A stretch of DNA of 64,000 nucleotides from Monosporascus cannonballus (Eukaryota > Ascomycota > Sordariomycetes > Xylariales), in NCBI GenBank assembly GCA_004154925.1, contig QJNS01000167.1, positions 1 to 64,000 of the forward strand, given 5' to 3'. Position numbers and translations under genes: made by a program. The number at the start of each line of letters is the position of its first letter. The stretch's first letter is position 1. Under the pieces are notes generated by a model that did not search any database, had not been told where the DNA came from, and worked only from the letters and a program-made list of their open reading frames with translations. This document shows positions 24,201 to 35,750 of the stretch, in pieces.

Positions 24201-24640
24201 AACTTTGTACGAAATTAGATACATAAATATTATAACGAAAAACTGTTAAAGGGACTAACTTTCGAAAAGAAATGGTTTACCTTATTATTAAAAATATTTA
24301 AACGAAAACACTTAGCAACAAGCTTAATTTTAAATATATCGATCCATATAAAATCGCTAAAACGATTTCAGAAAATAATTATTAATTGGAATTCTTATTA
24401 AAAATCGAATTTAATCCAGCTTTTTAGGTTTTTTATTCGAATTAATAATAAATACGATCAAAATATATACGATATAGAATAATATGGAATTGAAAAATAA
24501 CATAATATATAAAATGGAATAAATATTCGATATAAGAAAAAAACGGCTTTATATATTATATAATTAAATAAAAAAACTACCTAGATTCTAAAAATATCTA
24601 AAAACTTGCTAAAAATCTCATAAATCCCTAGCGCCTATTA
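21290..24640 (+). pseudogene. pol relic of element III: protease to chromodomain
   Basis: The protease box reads NCGALRGNYI near 21310 (expected Asp now Asn). Reverse transcriptase keeps its catalytic box YLDD at 22409-22420, inside IYYLDDILIY. RNase H includes an open frame at 22930-23115 (LSYELKGVELNYVILNKEF region, then HFLKRNLYQVKVYIDYKNF). Integrase is visible near 23690-23760 (YYDSIFVIVNRFTKFSYF). The chromodomain at about 24527-24630 is only detectable by position against element I, because most Trp and Gly codons are gone. The order and spacing match elements I and V. Confidence 0.82.
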
Positions 24641-24707
24641 AAAAGCTTTTATTAATAATAATAGAATTAAGGATTGCGTTTTAATTAACGTCTTATAAAA
24701 ATAATAT

Positions 24708-25092
24708 TTATAGATTTACCGAACTCTAGTTAATAACGTCTATATCCTTAAAAGCTTAAATTTCTACCATGATCTCGGTTTCGTAACGGTCTAGATCGTC
24801 GGGTTTATTAAGAAACTGAAAGGGGCGGTTGATAAGTTATATACTTTATGTTTGGTATTATTGTCGTTAGTAGCGGATACGGGATAACTGAGCAAAAAAT
24901 TCGGATAATATTTTTTTGGCAGTTAATTCCTTTTTTTAAACCACGGATGTCGGTTATATAATAATTAACTATAAAAATAAAAACGCCTGTTCCATTATAC
25001 GATCGACCGCGACGAATATATTCTTTATAACGGGAAACCTTTTTCATTATTTAATAAGTAAACCTTTTCGAAAAATAAAAAATGTATAGCAT
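24708..25092 (-). pseudogene. Antisense accessory gene of element III (six-Cys motif, all Tyr)
   Basis: Lies opposite to pol between the chromodomain and the 3' LTR. From ATG at 25092-25090 the frame reads, at the six ligand positions, Tyr3, Tyr6, Tyr13, Tyr22, Tyr25 and Tyr32. The spacing is X2-X6-X8-X2-X6, identical to the copy in element V, where one Cys survives. The motif core is YKEYIRRGRSYNGTG. A one-base frameshift follows residue 50 or so: this copy is 385 bp against 384 bp in element V. In the shifted frame the homology continues (LSEFFAQLSRIR, then DDLDRYETEIMVEI, then IDVIN) to a stop at 24710-24708. I infer that the ancestor was a roughly 127-residue zinc-cluster protein with a charged helical tail. 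Function unknown. Confidence 0.72.
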
Positions 25093-25245
25093 AATATTAA
25101 ACCCTGTTACCTGAATTAAATTAATTAGTACATGACGTTATTCGGTTTTACGAAAGCGACGCTTAAAAATATAACCAAATATACTGAAAAAACTTATCAA
25201 GAAAAAAAAGTCTTAAGGGCAAGATTTGTAGAAAAGAAAAATTCG

Positions 25246-25555
25246 TATTATATTCTAACAACTGCGGCTTCCAGAAACGGTTGCAGCTAAAAAAAACCAA
25301 GGTAAATCAGGTTACGTAACGGATTACCAACTTCCTGGTAGTAAGCTAGTAAGCCGAATAAAATATATATGCTTATTTTTTCTATATAGTAAATAATATT
25401 AGTTTATATCATTTACTAATATTAACCGTTTATCAAAATATCGTTACCTACAACGCCCTTAATATTACGCGACGTAATACGTTATTATATCTATTATTTA
25501 GATTTTTACGATATTTTTTTAACATAAACCCGTACGACCGAGGTTTAATACTTAG
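25246..25555 (+). repeat. 3' LTR of element III, left part
   Basis: The first 310 bp of the 3' LTR, cut by element IV immediately after CTTAG (25551-25555). It lacks one of the two 34-bp units found in the 5' LTR. The remaining 21 bp are at 37619-37639. Confidence 0.9.
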
Positions 25556-25761
25556 TGTAAGATAATAGATAGCTGCGAGCTAGGTGAAGTGATCTCCGAC
25601 CAGTCGTAAAGTAGATTCTAACAAGTGAATATATTAGGTTACATCCATCTAGCGTTTCCCACTAGCTGCCAGATGGTAGATTTATATTAATAAGTGGGTT
25701 AATAGTTAATCGGTAGCTGGTCGGTTACTAACCTTATCCTTATAAGTGCTATATTTTTATA
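25556..25761 (-). repeat. 3' LTR of element IV
   Basis: 206 bp from TGTAAGATAATAG to ATTTTTATA (plus-strand reading). Direct-repeat partner of 37408-37613. The terminal CA has become TA. Confidence 0.9.
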
Positions 25762-25923
25762 ATTACTTTCCTTTTTTAAGTTATTAATCCTTAGCAGTAT
25801 TATTATTAATTTAATATAACGCATTTTGTAAATTTAATTACGTATATTTACCGATAATTTACCGTTATATTATATTATAAATAATTACCGTAATAATTAG
25901 TACGTATTATATTACGTAATTAA

Positions 25924-26592
25924 TTATGTTCTATTCAGTTTTTGATTATAATTCGTTTTTAACCTTCTTTTGTTTACTTTTCTTTTTTTCTCTTTCGTAC
26001 CTATATTTCCAATTTTTTTTACATACGCGTTCCGTTTAATCCTTCGTCTTTTTTTATTCTCGTTTCGCCTTCTCCGTCTGTTTTGCGTACTATCTCCGTT
26101 CGCCATGTTTTTTTCTCGTAAGGAGTTCTAAGAAAAATGGTATTTTGATATTAAGAAGGACTGGGATTTCCTCCAGCGCCATCCCTTCGACGCCGATGGT
26201 AAAATGGATACCAGTCGTACTACGGGCGGCAATAAGCCATGCTATGTTTATGTAATATAGCGTTATTTCGATTACCGTGCGGTTTGCGTTCAGGCTCCGG
26301 GCGCCCTGAATTACGTCGTGGCCAGTTATTATCATAAGACTTTTCGCGCGGTAAGTAGTTATTCCTAATGTTATTAGTATCGCTCTCTGATCTCCGTTCA
26401 GATTCCGATCGTCCTCAAGGGTGCCGCCCAGAATTGGCTCGTTAGCAGCTTGTCTCTATCGCTAACAATTCCGGCTGGCGTACCGAATCTGCACTCAACC
26501 TCGTCGTAGAGCAGTCGGGCCAGCTCGGCTACGGTCAGGGTCTTGACCGTAGGGATAAACAGTCCCAATTTCGTAAATCGGTCGACGATCAC
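25924..26592 (-). pseudogene. Integrase part of element IV, unusually GC-rich and little mutated
   Basis: The open frame 26592-26398 is an integrase catalytic core: IVDRFTKLGLFIPTVKT, then VSDRDKLLTSQFW, carrying two of the three acidic DDE residues. A frame change follows. A second open frame at 26335-26090 appears to continue toward the integrase C-terminus (AWLIAARSTTGIH). It overlaps by 17 bp a very Arg/Lys-rich frame, 26106-25924 (TQNRRRRRNENKKRRR), that runs to the 3' LTR side. Base composition is near 50% GC over 26090-26640, against a very AT-rich surround, so RIP barely touched this patch. Upstream pieces of pol lie at 27480-27638 and, beyond element V, at 33687-35700. Confidence 0.75.
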
Positions 26593-26639
26593 CAGGATTG
26601 CGTCGTACTTTAGCCCGTCTAAACCTAGGCTTTTAGGAA

Positions 26640-27638
26640 GTCCCGTAATAAAATCTAACGAGATTTCTTGGAGGGGTTACTTAGGTAACGGCAGGGGCTG
26701 TAATTATCCATATAATTTGTAACATAGCTTTATTATGCCCTAATAGCTCGGATATTGCTTAATATATTTTCGGAAATCGTTCGCCATATTTTCCCAATAA
26801 AACTTTTTGGTTATTAATTTTAGCGCACGGATTTATCCCATACATCCTGTTTTTGGATTATTATGATATTAATTAATTAATTGCTTCCGTAAAACGCCTT
26901 ACGACAGGATTATAAGTTTATCCTAATAATATAAAATCTTATTTAAATATAAGAAATATCCTCCTTTTATTCCGGCTTAGCATCCAATTATTCGTATTAA
27001 TTCCATAATATTTAAATTCTTAATTTGCAATTTTCGAACTTAATTATAAAATTATCAGAAAGCTTTCGGCTAAAATACCGTTTCGTCCTTAAATAATGTT
27101 TTTGCCAAAGGACGTAAAACGTATTAATTATAAATAATAACCTTAATATTAATTTTGTTTTCCTTAAATTTCTCCGAATCCAATTATAATACCGTTATAA
27201 TTTACGGTTATTATTATTTAACCGTTAATTGTATTATTGTTATAATTCGTATTTATATTATTATTCGTAAACGCTAAATTCGGCAAATATATGGTTTTTT
27301 ATTTTCCTTTTTTTTTGAAAACTTTTTACGATTATACAGCGAAGGTTTTCCGCTTTTTTTATACGGATAATAATTACCTAAATTTCTGTTACTTAAAATC
27401 TATCTGGGAATTTTGCAGTGAACGAATTTTACGTTACTTTTATAAGGCCTTTTGCCCCTTTATAATGCTTTAAGTTGCGTTATATATTTGCAACCGTTTT
27501 TCGTACGTTTTCCGGCATATTATTCGTAAGTCTTAATTTTTTAGATAACGTAAAGATTACCTCTTTATACGCGATTTCCCTTAATATATAATCCGAGCGT
27601 TTAAATAACCTATTTGCCAAATTAATAACGCCCGGTCG
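26640..27638 (-). pseudogene. RNase H end and integrase N-terminal region of element IV
   Basis: Resumes element IV pol to the left of element V. The minus frame from the junction (27638) to 27480 begins RPGVINLANRLFKRSDY, the conserved linker that follows RNase H in Gypsy pol (YRPG...N.ADxLSR type). It joins in frame with the FNFKI*YR end of RNase H at 33690 on the far side of element V, after one copy of the duplicated GGTCG (27634-27638) is discounted. The rest, to 26640, should hold the integrase zinc domain but is too mutated to read. Confidence 0.7.
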
Positions 27639-28003
27639 TATAACGGCTAGGCGGTTTAACCAACTATTAAACCTTAGTCGTAAGGGTTTATGTTGGCAGA
27701 AGTATCGTAAGACTCTGTAATAATAGAATAACTTAATCACGTCTCTTAATACTAAGGTACAAAAGCGTATTACAAACGATTGGTATTAATAAATGTTGCA
27801 AACTAATGCTATTTAGATTATAGAAATAATAAGCGTATATATCCTTTTTTTATTTGCTAGATTATTATTAGCGAACTGGTGATCCGGCTTACTGGCTTAT
27901 CACCAGTAAGTTAGTAATCCATCACGTAACCTGCCCTGTTACGCACTTATAGTTGGGTAACGTTAGACCGTTTCTGGAAACCGTGGCGCGTTAGACTATA
28001 ATA
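27639..28003 (-). repeat. 3' LTR of element V
   Basis: 365 bp. On the plus strand it runs TATAACGGC... to ...TATAATA. Partner of 33317-33681; the copies differ by transitions, for example TATAATA here against CATGACA there. Confidence 0.92.
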
Positions 28004-28171
28004 CGATTTTCCCCTTCTATAAATTTTGCCCTCAAAATTTCCTTTTTTTCTTTTTCGATAAGCTTTCTGTATTCCTTCAACATGTCTTCCGGTGTATCTA
28101 AACGTCGTTTTTGCAAATCCGAATAACGACTTGCCCTGGCTAATTTAATTGAACTCGAAAGTTTTAACGCG

Positions 28172-28555
28172 ATGCCCTATTTTTTTTATTCTGCCCGGTA
28201 GCTGAATTGCCAAATAATGGACGGGGTTTTTCGTTATAAGAAATATGTTCGTCGGGGTCGTTCGTATAACGGAACAGGAATCCCTGTTTCTATAATTAAT
28301 CGTCATATCGCGAAATTAAAAAGATTAAAAAAGAAAAAGCTGGCGGCCGAAAAATCTTTATCCGAAGTTTTTACGCGTTTTTCCCGTATACGTCGTAAAC
28401 GTTAACATTATTAGTCTTAAGGTGCGAAACTTGTTAATCGTACCTTTTAATCTCTGGACGATTTTAACGATCTTATGCAGCTAAAGTCGGAATTTATAAT
28501 TGAAATACAAACCTTTAGTAAGATAAACGTTATTAATTAAAATGCGATAAATTAA
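28172..28555 (+). pseudogene. Antisense accessory gene of element V (six-Cys cluster plus helical tail)
   Basis: Runs on the plus strand, against the minus-strand pol, between the chromodomain (28650-28745) and the 3' LTR. From ATG 28172 the ligand positions are Tyr3, Tyr6, Cys13, Tyr22, Tyr25 and Tyr32 (spacing X2-X6-X8-X2-X6). Then come NGTG and a helical charged stretch (KLKRLKKKKLAAEKSLSEVF, then SRIRRKR) and a conserved end (SLDDFNDLMQLKSEFI, then EIQTF). Several stops interrupt the frame, including TAG at 28199 and TAA at 28403 and 28538; each fits a mutated Gln codon. The frame ends at 28553-28555, about 127 codons. Tyr for Cys (TGY to TAY) is the expected RIP outcome. The six-Cys pattern resembles Zn(II)2Cys6 clusters, but homology to that family is not shown. 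Confidence 0.75.
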
Positions 28556-28649
28556 AGGCTTTTTTTTTTAGATCTTATGGATTAAAATGCCATTATTTCG
28601 GGCGGTTTCGTTATTGCTGGTAAAAATTCTTTAATAGGCGTTAAACGCC

Positions 28650-31600
28650 AATAAGGTTCTTGGCAGGTTCCTAAATGTTTTCGGAATCCGAGTGCTTTTT
28701 CCACTTAATTAAATACTGGATAAATCCGTTTTGCTTCCGCATATCGAATATCTTTTCCACCTTATATGCTTATTCGTTTTTTACATTTATATCGTCTTAT
28801 ATTATGTATACCTTAATTATATCCATTATTAACTCGAATAAAAAAACGTAAAAAATTAAATAAAGTTTAATTTTTAATAAAAATTTTAATTAATAAATAT
28901 TTTCTGAGATTTTCTTAATAGTTTTATATGGACCGATATATTTAAAATCGAATTTTTTATTAAGTCGTTTTATTTAAATATTTTTATTAACAAAAAAAAT
29001 TATTTTCTCTTTTTCGAAAATTAATCCCTTTAACCTTTTCTAATTATAGTATTTGCTTATTTAATTTTGTACGAATTTCAATTGTATTTTTATCTTTTAA
29101 TATAATTATTATAATTGTTCTGACGTAAGGATTATTTTAATATTAATTAAACCGTCGTTATATACTTTTTTATAGACTTTTAACGTAAAACCAAAATTTA
29201 CGTTCGTAAGTATTATCTTAATATTTTCGTAGTAATTAATATTATAAATTAATTATATAATTAATAACTTCTGAATCTAATTATTCTTTTCGTAATTAAT
29301 ATAATATCGTAAGTAAATTTCCAAAATCTGATTTATTCGTTCCGTTTATTTATTCATTTAAAATCTAAATACGTTAAATAACTTATAATTTAAACCGATT
29401 TATGTAATTTAATTTTGCCAAAATTTAAATACCAATATTAATCCTTTATTTAAAATAGTTTCTATAAGTAATTCGTAAGTATTAAAAATATATCTGAAAA
29501 AAAAATATGTTATTTGTTCGGCGTTTATATTTTCGTTATATGGTAAAAAATAGAAGGATTTGATAAATAGATTAACGATTACGAAAATACTATTATAATA
29601 TATTTTTGTAATTAAATTTCTTAATATAAAAATTTAATAATAAAATCGAATGTAATTAAATGTTATAGCCGTTTGGCGATTAATAATAATTGTAATTTTT
29701 CGTATAAATTATAGTATTAAGCCTTTATTCTAGCGTAAATATTGTATTGCCGTATAACTTTTTGTACCGTTAATTTTATTTTAGGAAAAGAATATATGCG
29801 TTAAAGTTATTTTAAGGTTTTGTAATTTTCTGAATATCCGTATAACTAATATTTATATATTTTTTGTATTAAATTCTTCTAATATTTTTCGAGAACTTAT
29901 ATTTTATTCGTTTTTTAATTTGCTAAAAAACTCTCGTTATACTATTAAATTTTTTAATATATATCTAGAAGTACTGCCCGAATTATTACAATTTGTCGTA
30001 AACGTAAATATTCTTTTATAATAATATCGAAAATTATATAACTAATTTTAACCAATTTTGTTAAGGTCTAGTCGCTTACTTAAGGCATTTACTTTGCCAT
30101 TTTCTAAGCCTTTTCTCTGGATAATAACGAAATCGAAATTCGCTAATTTCTCCGCATATTTTAATTATTGTCCTATAAGTTCCCTGGTCGTAATAAATTA
30201 AGTAAGATTTTGAAAATTTATATAAACCTTAACCTGGTACAAATTTCCTTTTAAGAAATACCTAAACTTGCAAAATACCATAATAATAGCCAGAAATTCT
30301 TTATCTGGAATACTGTAATTAAATTTAATTCCTTTTAGCTTATACGAAAAAAATACAATAAAGTACAATTTGCCTTAATTATCTTGTTATTTAATCATTA
30401 TATTTAACGCGTAATCCGAAATATCGGTTTTTAACTTAACGGGGTAATTTAAATCGTATATAATTAATATTGGCTCGCTAGTAATCGCATCCTTAATATC
30501 CTAAAATACTTTTTCCGTATTTGGTGTTTATTTAAATTCTTTTTCTTTTTTCGTAAGGTTCCTTAAAGATATAATTATTTTGCTAAAGTTTCGAATAAAT
30601 TTCCTGTAATAATTAACGAATCCAAAAAACACTTATACTTCCTTAATTATTATTAATATTTATCATTCTGTAACTATAACAATTTTTTTAAGATTTATCC
30701 TAATATATCTTAAGATAATAATATATTCTAAATATTCCATTTCTTATTTATAAAACTAACTTTTTTTCTGCATTAATAAATAACTTTACGTTTTATAAAA
30801 TTTGAAAAACCTTATAAACGTATCTTACGTATATTTTTTTTTATTTTCGAAAAAATAAAAATATCGTCGAAATAACAAACGATAAAAATATCGAACTATT
30901 TTCGTAATACATTATTTATTATTTATTAAAAAATTATTAGTACGTTCGTAAATCCTATTACCGTAACTAAATATTTAAATAATTTGTATTTTATTTTAAA
31001 GCCAGTTTTTTATTCGTATTTTTTCTTAATTCAACTAAAGTTATATCTATCTTTAAGATCGAATACTATAAACTATTTAGTTTTAGAAAATTGGTTTTTT
31101 ATTTCCGTAATTAAAGATAATAATATTTAATTTTTAACGGTAATATCGTTTAAATATTAATAATTAATTACAAATAATAATTTGCCATTTTCTTTTAGCA
31201 TAAAAAATATCGGATATCCTACTAATAATTTCGAAAATTAAATCCATTTTTTCTGTAACCAATTTTCTAAATATTCTTTGAAAATACATAATTCGTTTCC
31301 GTTAAAGTTATAAATAAGGTAAAACTTCGTTAAAAGTTTTTTTTAAAAATTATCTTATAATCTTATTTATTATATTTCGGTAATTTCGTATTAAGCTTCT
31401 TTTTAAAAAGCTACTTATATTTATAATATTATAATGACATATTAATCAAACTTTCTTACTTTTTAAGCTGCTATTCTTATTATTTCAAATCGTTATTTAA
31501 TTGTTTTAATTTTGTTCGGATAATAATAATAATACGTCGTATTTTTTTAATACCCGTTTTCTTTTTTATATTTTATCCTTTTGGGTAATAAGGTTTCTGT

Positions 31601-31990
31601 TATATTTTTATGCCTATATTTATCGCTATTATCGATCGAATATTAAGATTTTAATTTTTTTATTAATAAGGTATAAGGCGAACTTTATTTAACTAATCTC
31701 GTTATTAATTAAAATTCCGTACTGGCGTATCTATAGTAATCTTAAAATTATATCATAATTCTCAAATAAAACGATATCGAAATTAATTATATAATATTAT
31801 CCTTAAATAAAAATCTCGAAATAATTAATTTCGCGTATAATATTTTCGTTATCATAAGCGAATTTCTGACCTTTGGCATTTGTCGTTATATAAGGTTTTA
31901 ATTTGTATTTCCATAGCAATCTGAACTTATTAACCATATCTAGTGCAATATAATTCCCGCCTAAAGTTCCGCAATCCACCATTACAATGT
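28650..31990 (-). pseudogene. pol relic of element V: protease to chromodomain
   Basis: Minus strand, from right to left. The protease box MVDCGTLGGNYI (its Asp-Cys-Gly at 31976-31968) keeps the catalytic Asp. Reverse transcriptase has an intact acidic pair, YFDD, at 30874-30863 within VCYFDDIFIFS. RNase H and integrase follow at about 30500-30050 and 29950-29100, judged mainly by position and alignment with element I. The chromodomain at 28745-28650 reads RKQNGFIQYLIKWKKHSDSE, then NI, a stop at 28673-28671 where Trp belongs, then EPAKNLI. The TGG-to-TAG change is a textbook RIP lesion. Confidence 0.82.
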
Positions 31991-32289
31991 ACTAGTACGT
32001 TTCGATTCGTATTTTTAAAGTAATAAGGTTATTAACGTTTCCTATCGTTGCATTTAAAGCCCTTTTTAAAAGTTTTCTTTAATTTCTTTGGGTTTCGTTA
32101 TCTTACGGCTTTTTTATAGGTAACTTTCTTTTTTTAATTCCTGTTCGAATTTATCGAACCTTGTTTGTGTTTTTTCGTTCAGCGCGTCAAGCTGCTATAT
32201 CTGTCGTTATTACCGGCGTACTATTCCTTTAAATCGTATTAATTATTCTTAATTTTCTGGCAATTCCTTTTTCCATCGAATAAATTATT

Positions 32290-33250
32290 CTCTTATGTTT
32301 GCGACTGCATCCCATTGTGCGTTATCCTGACTGTCGTTTTCTTGGTTGTTTCTGGACTGTCCCTCCGGTACAGGTGTCCAGTTATCTTATTATGGCCTCT
32401 TGGGTTTCTTGCACTTGTAGGCCTTGTATCCCATTTTGCCACAATTAAAGCACTTAATCTGGTTCCAATCTTGTCTGTAAGTAACGCCGAGTTCCATAAG
32501 TCCTGGCGCCGTTCCATAAGAAGTAAGGGGTGCGTCTCATTTCTTCCCCTGGTTAAATTTGTTATACCCCGATCGTAAAACGTATTATCCCTTTTTCTCC
32601 TATCGTTTTTCAAACTGTCGATTATTAATCTTAATTACTTTTATGATATACCGGTTTAAGGCAATTAATTCTTTAATCCGAATAATTTTATTTTTTATAT
32701 TATCTTTTAATCTCTTATACAACATATTAATAAAGACATTAACCTTATTATTTCCTTATCCTGCTTTAGCCGTAAAGCTTTTAAATATTACGGCATATTT
32801 AGATACAAATCTCTTTTGCCGGAATTATAAAAATTATTAGGCCGTAAATTGTTTTTTATCTGGATTACCGAAATTATCGCGTACTTTATTTTCGAAATTG
32901 GTATAAAGTGAAAAAATCTTATTAATAAAATTCTTTTTATCCGATTTTCCTATTTCCGAAAAATTCTTCATAATAAGTTCAAATTAATTAGTAGTATTTC
33001 TCGTTAAGTATGCTCCTATTGCTAAAACCTTATCCGCTAAATTACTAAGATTTAAAAAACGAAAATAAATTCGTACCTAAGTTAAAAAAATCTAAGGATT
33101 ACCTTTTCCGTTATAGGGTTCCGGCTTCCTGGGCTTTATACGGGCAAAAGCGGTTTAAGCAAATAACGTAACCCTAATTTGTCGGATTTTTTTTTCCAGT
33201 TCCCGAATTCGAATTTAAAGCTGTTAAATAAGGGTTTCCTAAACGTTAAT
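32290..33250 (-). pseudogene. gag relic of element V (Retrotrans_gag and zinc knuckle)
   Basis: Minus strand. The N-terminal half reads through a few stops (RIKPRKPEPYNGKGNP near 33120, then FFRFLNLSNLADK-like capsid sequence). The nucleocapsid zinc knuckle at 32452-32411 is CFNCGKMGYKAYKC, preceded by QDWNQIK and followed by KKPKRP. The knuckle has all three cysteines, but Tyr replaces His, exactly as in element I. The patch 32293-32613 has markedly higher GC than the rest of the element and an uninterrupted 106-codon minus frame. The plus-strand frame 32315-32578 is its shadow. Confidence 0.8.
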
Positions 33251-33316
33251 CAACATTTTAACAATATTAAATATTATTTAGAATTTGACGATATTACTGA
33301 ACAAAAGCTTGTAATA

Positions 33317-33681
33317 TATAACGGCTAAACGGTTTAATTAACTATTAAACCTTAGTCGTACAGATTTATGTTAGCAGAAATATCGTAAAACTCTATAATA
33401 ATAAAATAGCTTAATTACGTTTTTTAATACTAAGATACAAAAGCATATTACAAACGATTAATATTAATAAGTATTACAAACTGGTGCTATTTTAACTATA
33501 GAAATAATAAGCGTATATATCTTTTTACTGTTTGCTAAATTACCATTAGCGAACTAATGATCCGTCTCACTGGCTCACCATCAGTGAGTTGGTGATCCAT
33601 CACGTGACCTGCCCCGTTACGCACTTATGGTTGGGTGACGTTGGACCGTTTCTGGAAACCGTGGCGCGTTGGGCCATGACA
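33317..33681 (-). repeat. 5' LTR of element V
   Basis: 365 bp, ending CCATGACA at 33681 on the plus strand and followed by GGTCG. The outer 140 bp (33540-33681) keep their CpA/TpG sites (for example CACGTGACCTGCCCCG), while the inner part is RIP-mutated. Confidence 0.92.
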
Positions 33682-33686
33682 GGTCG

Positions 33687-35750
33687 GTATTAAATCTTAA
33701 AATTAAATTATATAAGGCGGTAAACCCATTAGGCCAACTTTTTTTAAGGTTATACGCCGGCGCCTTTATTATATCCTTAACGCTATATAATCGGTAAATA
33801 TTAAAAAAAGATTTCCGTACTTTTAAAGTATTATTACCGATATTTTAGGCTTTTTATCATCGCTAATAATTCTTGTTATTTTTGTGACGGCTTGGCGGTT
33901 TAACCAATTATTAAACCTAAGTCGACGGGTTTATGTTGGCAGGAGTATCGTGGGATTTTGAGCAATGGATGTAATAACGTATTACGTCTCGTAATACCAG
34001 GGGCGTTTTGGGTAACGATATTCCATTGCAAGCTGAAGCTATCTAGACTATGGAAATAACGAGCGTATATATCCTTGTTTTGGCTTAAGGTGCTTAAGCG
34101 GCTTAAACCCTTGAGTCCCTCGAGCCTTTTGAGCTTTTCTGCCGACTCAAGGGGCTTAAGGCGCTTGGCGTTTTGAGACCTTTGAGCCAGTCACGTGACG
34201 CCTTGGCTTGGGTCGGAGCTTGATCCTTTTGTGGTTCCGACCGTCTGTAAGAAGCCAAGATCGTTAGGTCCTAACAATTTTGTAATTTACCGTTTTTCGG
34301 TTGGACTTAGTTTTCGTAATTAATATATAATTAGGCGCCAATATTTTTCGTATTTTTATAAAAATATCGTTAATATAGTTTTTATCGAGATATTTATTTC
34401 GATCTTAATATTTTTGGCGTTATTCTAATATCGGAAAATAATTACCGATTAAAAAATATCTTTTAAACTTTAAAATACCTTTTTAACTTTTTCGGGTTAT
34501 GGGAATTTTATTATTTTACCTTTGCCTTACGCTCTTTTTAAAAACTTAATAATAAGTTCGGTAATACGCAAATAATAAATAATAAATTTTCGATAAATAT
34601 TCGTAAATCCCAAAAATATTTAAATATTATAAATTAATTTTAATTCTGGTTATATTTCGATAATATCGACCCATTAACGGTCTATTTTCAAACCGTTAAT
34701 ATTAATTATAAACTCTAGGGATTTTAATTTTTTAAAAGAAAATTCGTATTTAAATATTTTGGCAAATAATTAATATTATAACAGCCGTTCGTAAATTAGC
34801 TGAAGATATTTCATATATTTCTTTTGGTTATCTTAATAAATAATTATATTATTTAAATATATTATATATATATAGCTAATTAATTTAGTTAATATTTTAT
34901 ATATATAAATCTGGAACGTAATTAACGCGTTAATAAGGCTAAATAGCATAACCGTATATTTAAATTACCCGTATTACCTTCGGAAAACGACTTTTTATTA
35001 ATCGTCCATTTTAATTTTAATATAATAATAAATGTTTTTAAAATTAATTTTGGAAAATACCTTAATTAACCTTAAATAATCCATTATTTTTAAAACTAAA
35101 GGTTAAAGGTATCGATTTTTTATCATTATCTAATTTAACCCCTTATAATTAACGCATAATCGGAAACTGCCGTTTTTTTAAGTAAAATAATATTAGTACC
35201 TTTACGTCCGTTTTCGAATAATGTATTCGACTTACTTTTAAATTTTTCGGATATATTTTTCGAATTTTTTTAAGCTTTTAAAATAAAGTAAATCAGATTA
35301 AATAAAGGCGTTTTCCCTAAGATCAGGTTTATTGCATATTTTGCCCCTGATAATTAAGGTATCTTTTTTGTTATTTTTTCGGAATATATTCGCCGGAAAT
35401 TCTTTAAGCATATAAAAAAGTCGATTATTTTTTATTCTTCTTATTTTCCGAATTCCGGGATATTTAGTTTTTCCGCTAGGCTTATCAGATTAATGGTATA
35501 AATTTGCTTATCGAAAAATATTATGTTTACGATTCTTTATTTATTAACCTTTTATAATAATTCATATAACTATTAATATATAATTATATTTAGCAGTATC
35601 CTTAATTTACCTATTTCGGATTTAAATAATAAAAATTTGAGCGTTTTCCGATTACGGCATATTATAAAATAAATTTGCTTAAATTTTTGTTTATTCTCGT
35701 TATTATTTATTATGCTAATAGGAATTTCGTAAGCTGTATAACATTTAATC
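33687..35750 (-). pseudogene. RT and RNase H of element IV, split by a solo LTR
   Basis: Minus strand. Reverse transcriptase covers about 35700-34700. Its active-site box reads YLNN at 34859-34848 (within IYLNNIIIY), so both aspartates are lost. RNase H starts near 34320 with LRKLSPTEKR and runs to ITK at the solo LTR. Beyond that LTR it continues in frame as QELLAMIKSLK (about 33876-33844) and ends KKLA*WVYRLI*FNFKI*YR just before element V. That the reading resumes on removing the LTR plus one copy of ATTTT confirms the insertion model. Confidence 0.75.
33883..34276 (-). repeat. Solo LTR (394 bp) inside element IV
   Basis: Bounded by perfect 5-bp duplications ATTTT (33878-33882 and 34277-34281). 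It starts TGTGACGGCTTGG and ends GTCCTAACA on the plus strand. Its 33883-34070 half resembles the LTR ends of elements I, III and V (TTAACCAATTATTAAACC, GGGTTTATGTTGGCAG), so it comes from a related chromovirus. The other half is distinct, with repeated CTTAAG/CTCAAGG words (34080-34200). It is only lightly RIP-mutated. A solo LTR arises by recombination between the two LTRs of an element. Confidence 0.9.

Larger units (their letters stand above)
27639..33681 (-). mobile_element. Element V: Ty3/Gypsy chromovirus nested in element IV
   Basis: A 6043-bp full-length element with 365-bp LTRs and a perfect duplication GGTCG (27634-27638, 33682-33686). It is inserted in the pol gene of element IV in the same orientation. 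It belongs to the family of element III and has the same gene order: gag, protease, RT, RNase H, integrase and chromodomain, with the antisense six-Cys gene before the 3' LTR. It is the least mutated of the chromoviruses. The gag zinc-knuckle region, the 5' LTR and the protease box keep many CpA/TpG sites, consistent with it being the youngest layer. Stops still break every gene. Confidence 0.93.

Noticed and set aside
32315..32578. 87-codon plus-strand frame
   Set aside because: Lies opposite the gag zinc-knuckle region of element V, which explains the sequence. Treated as a shadow.
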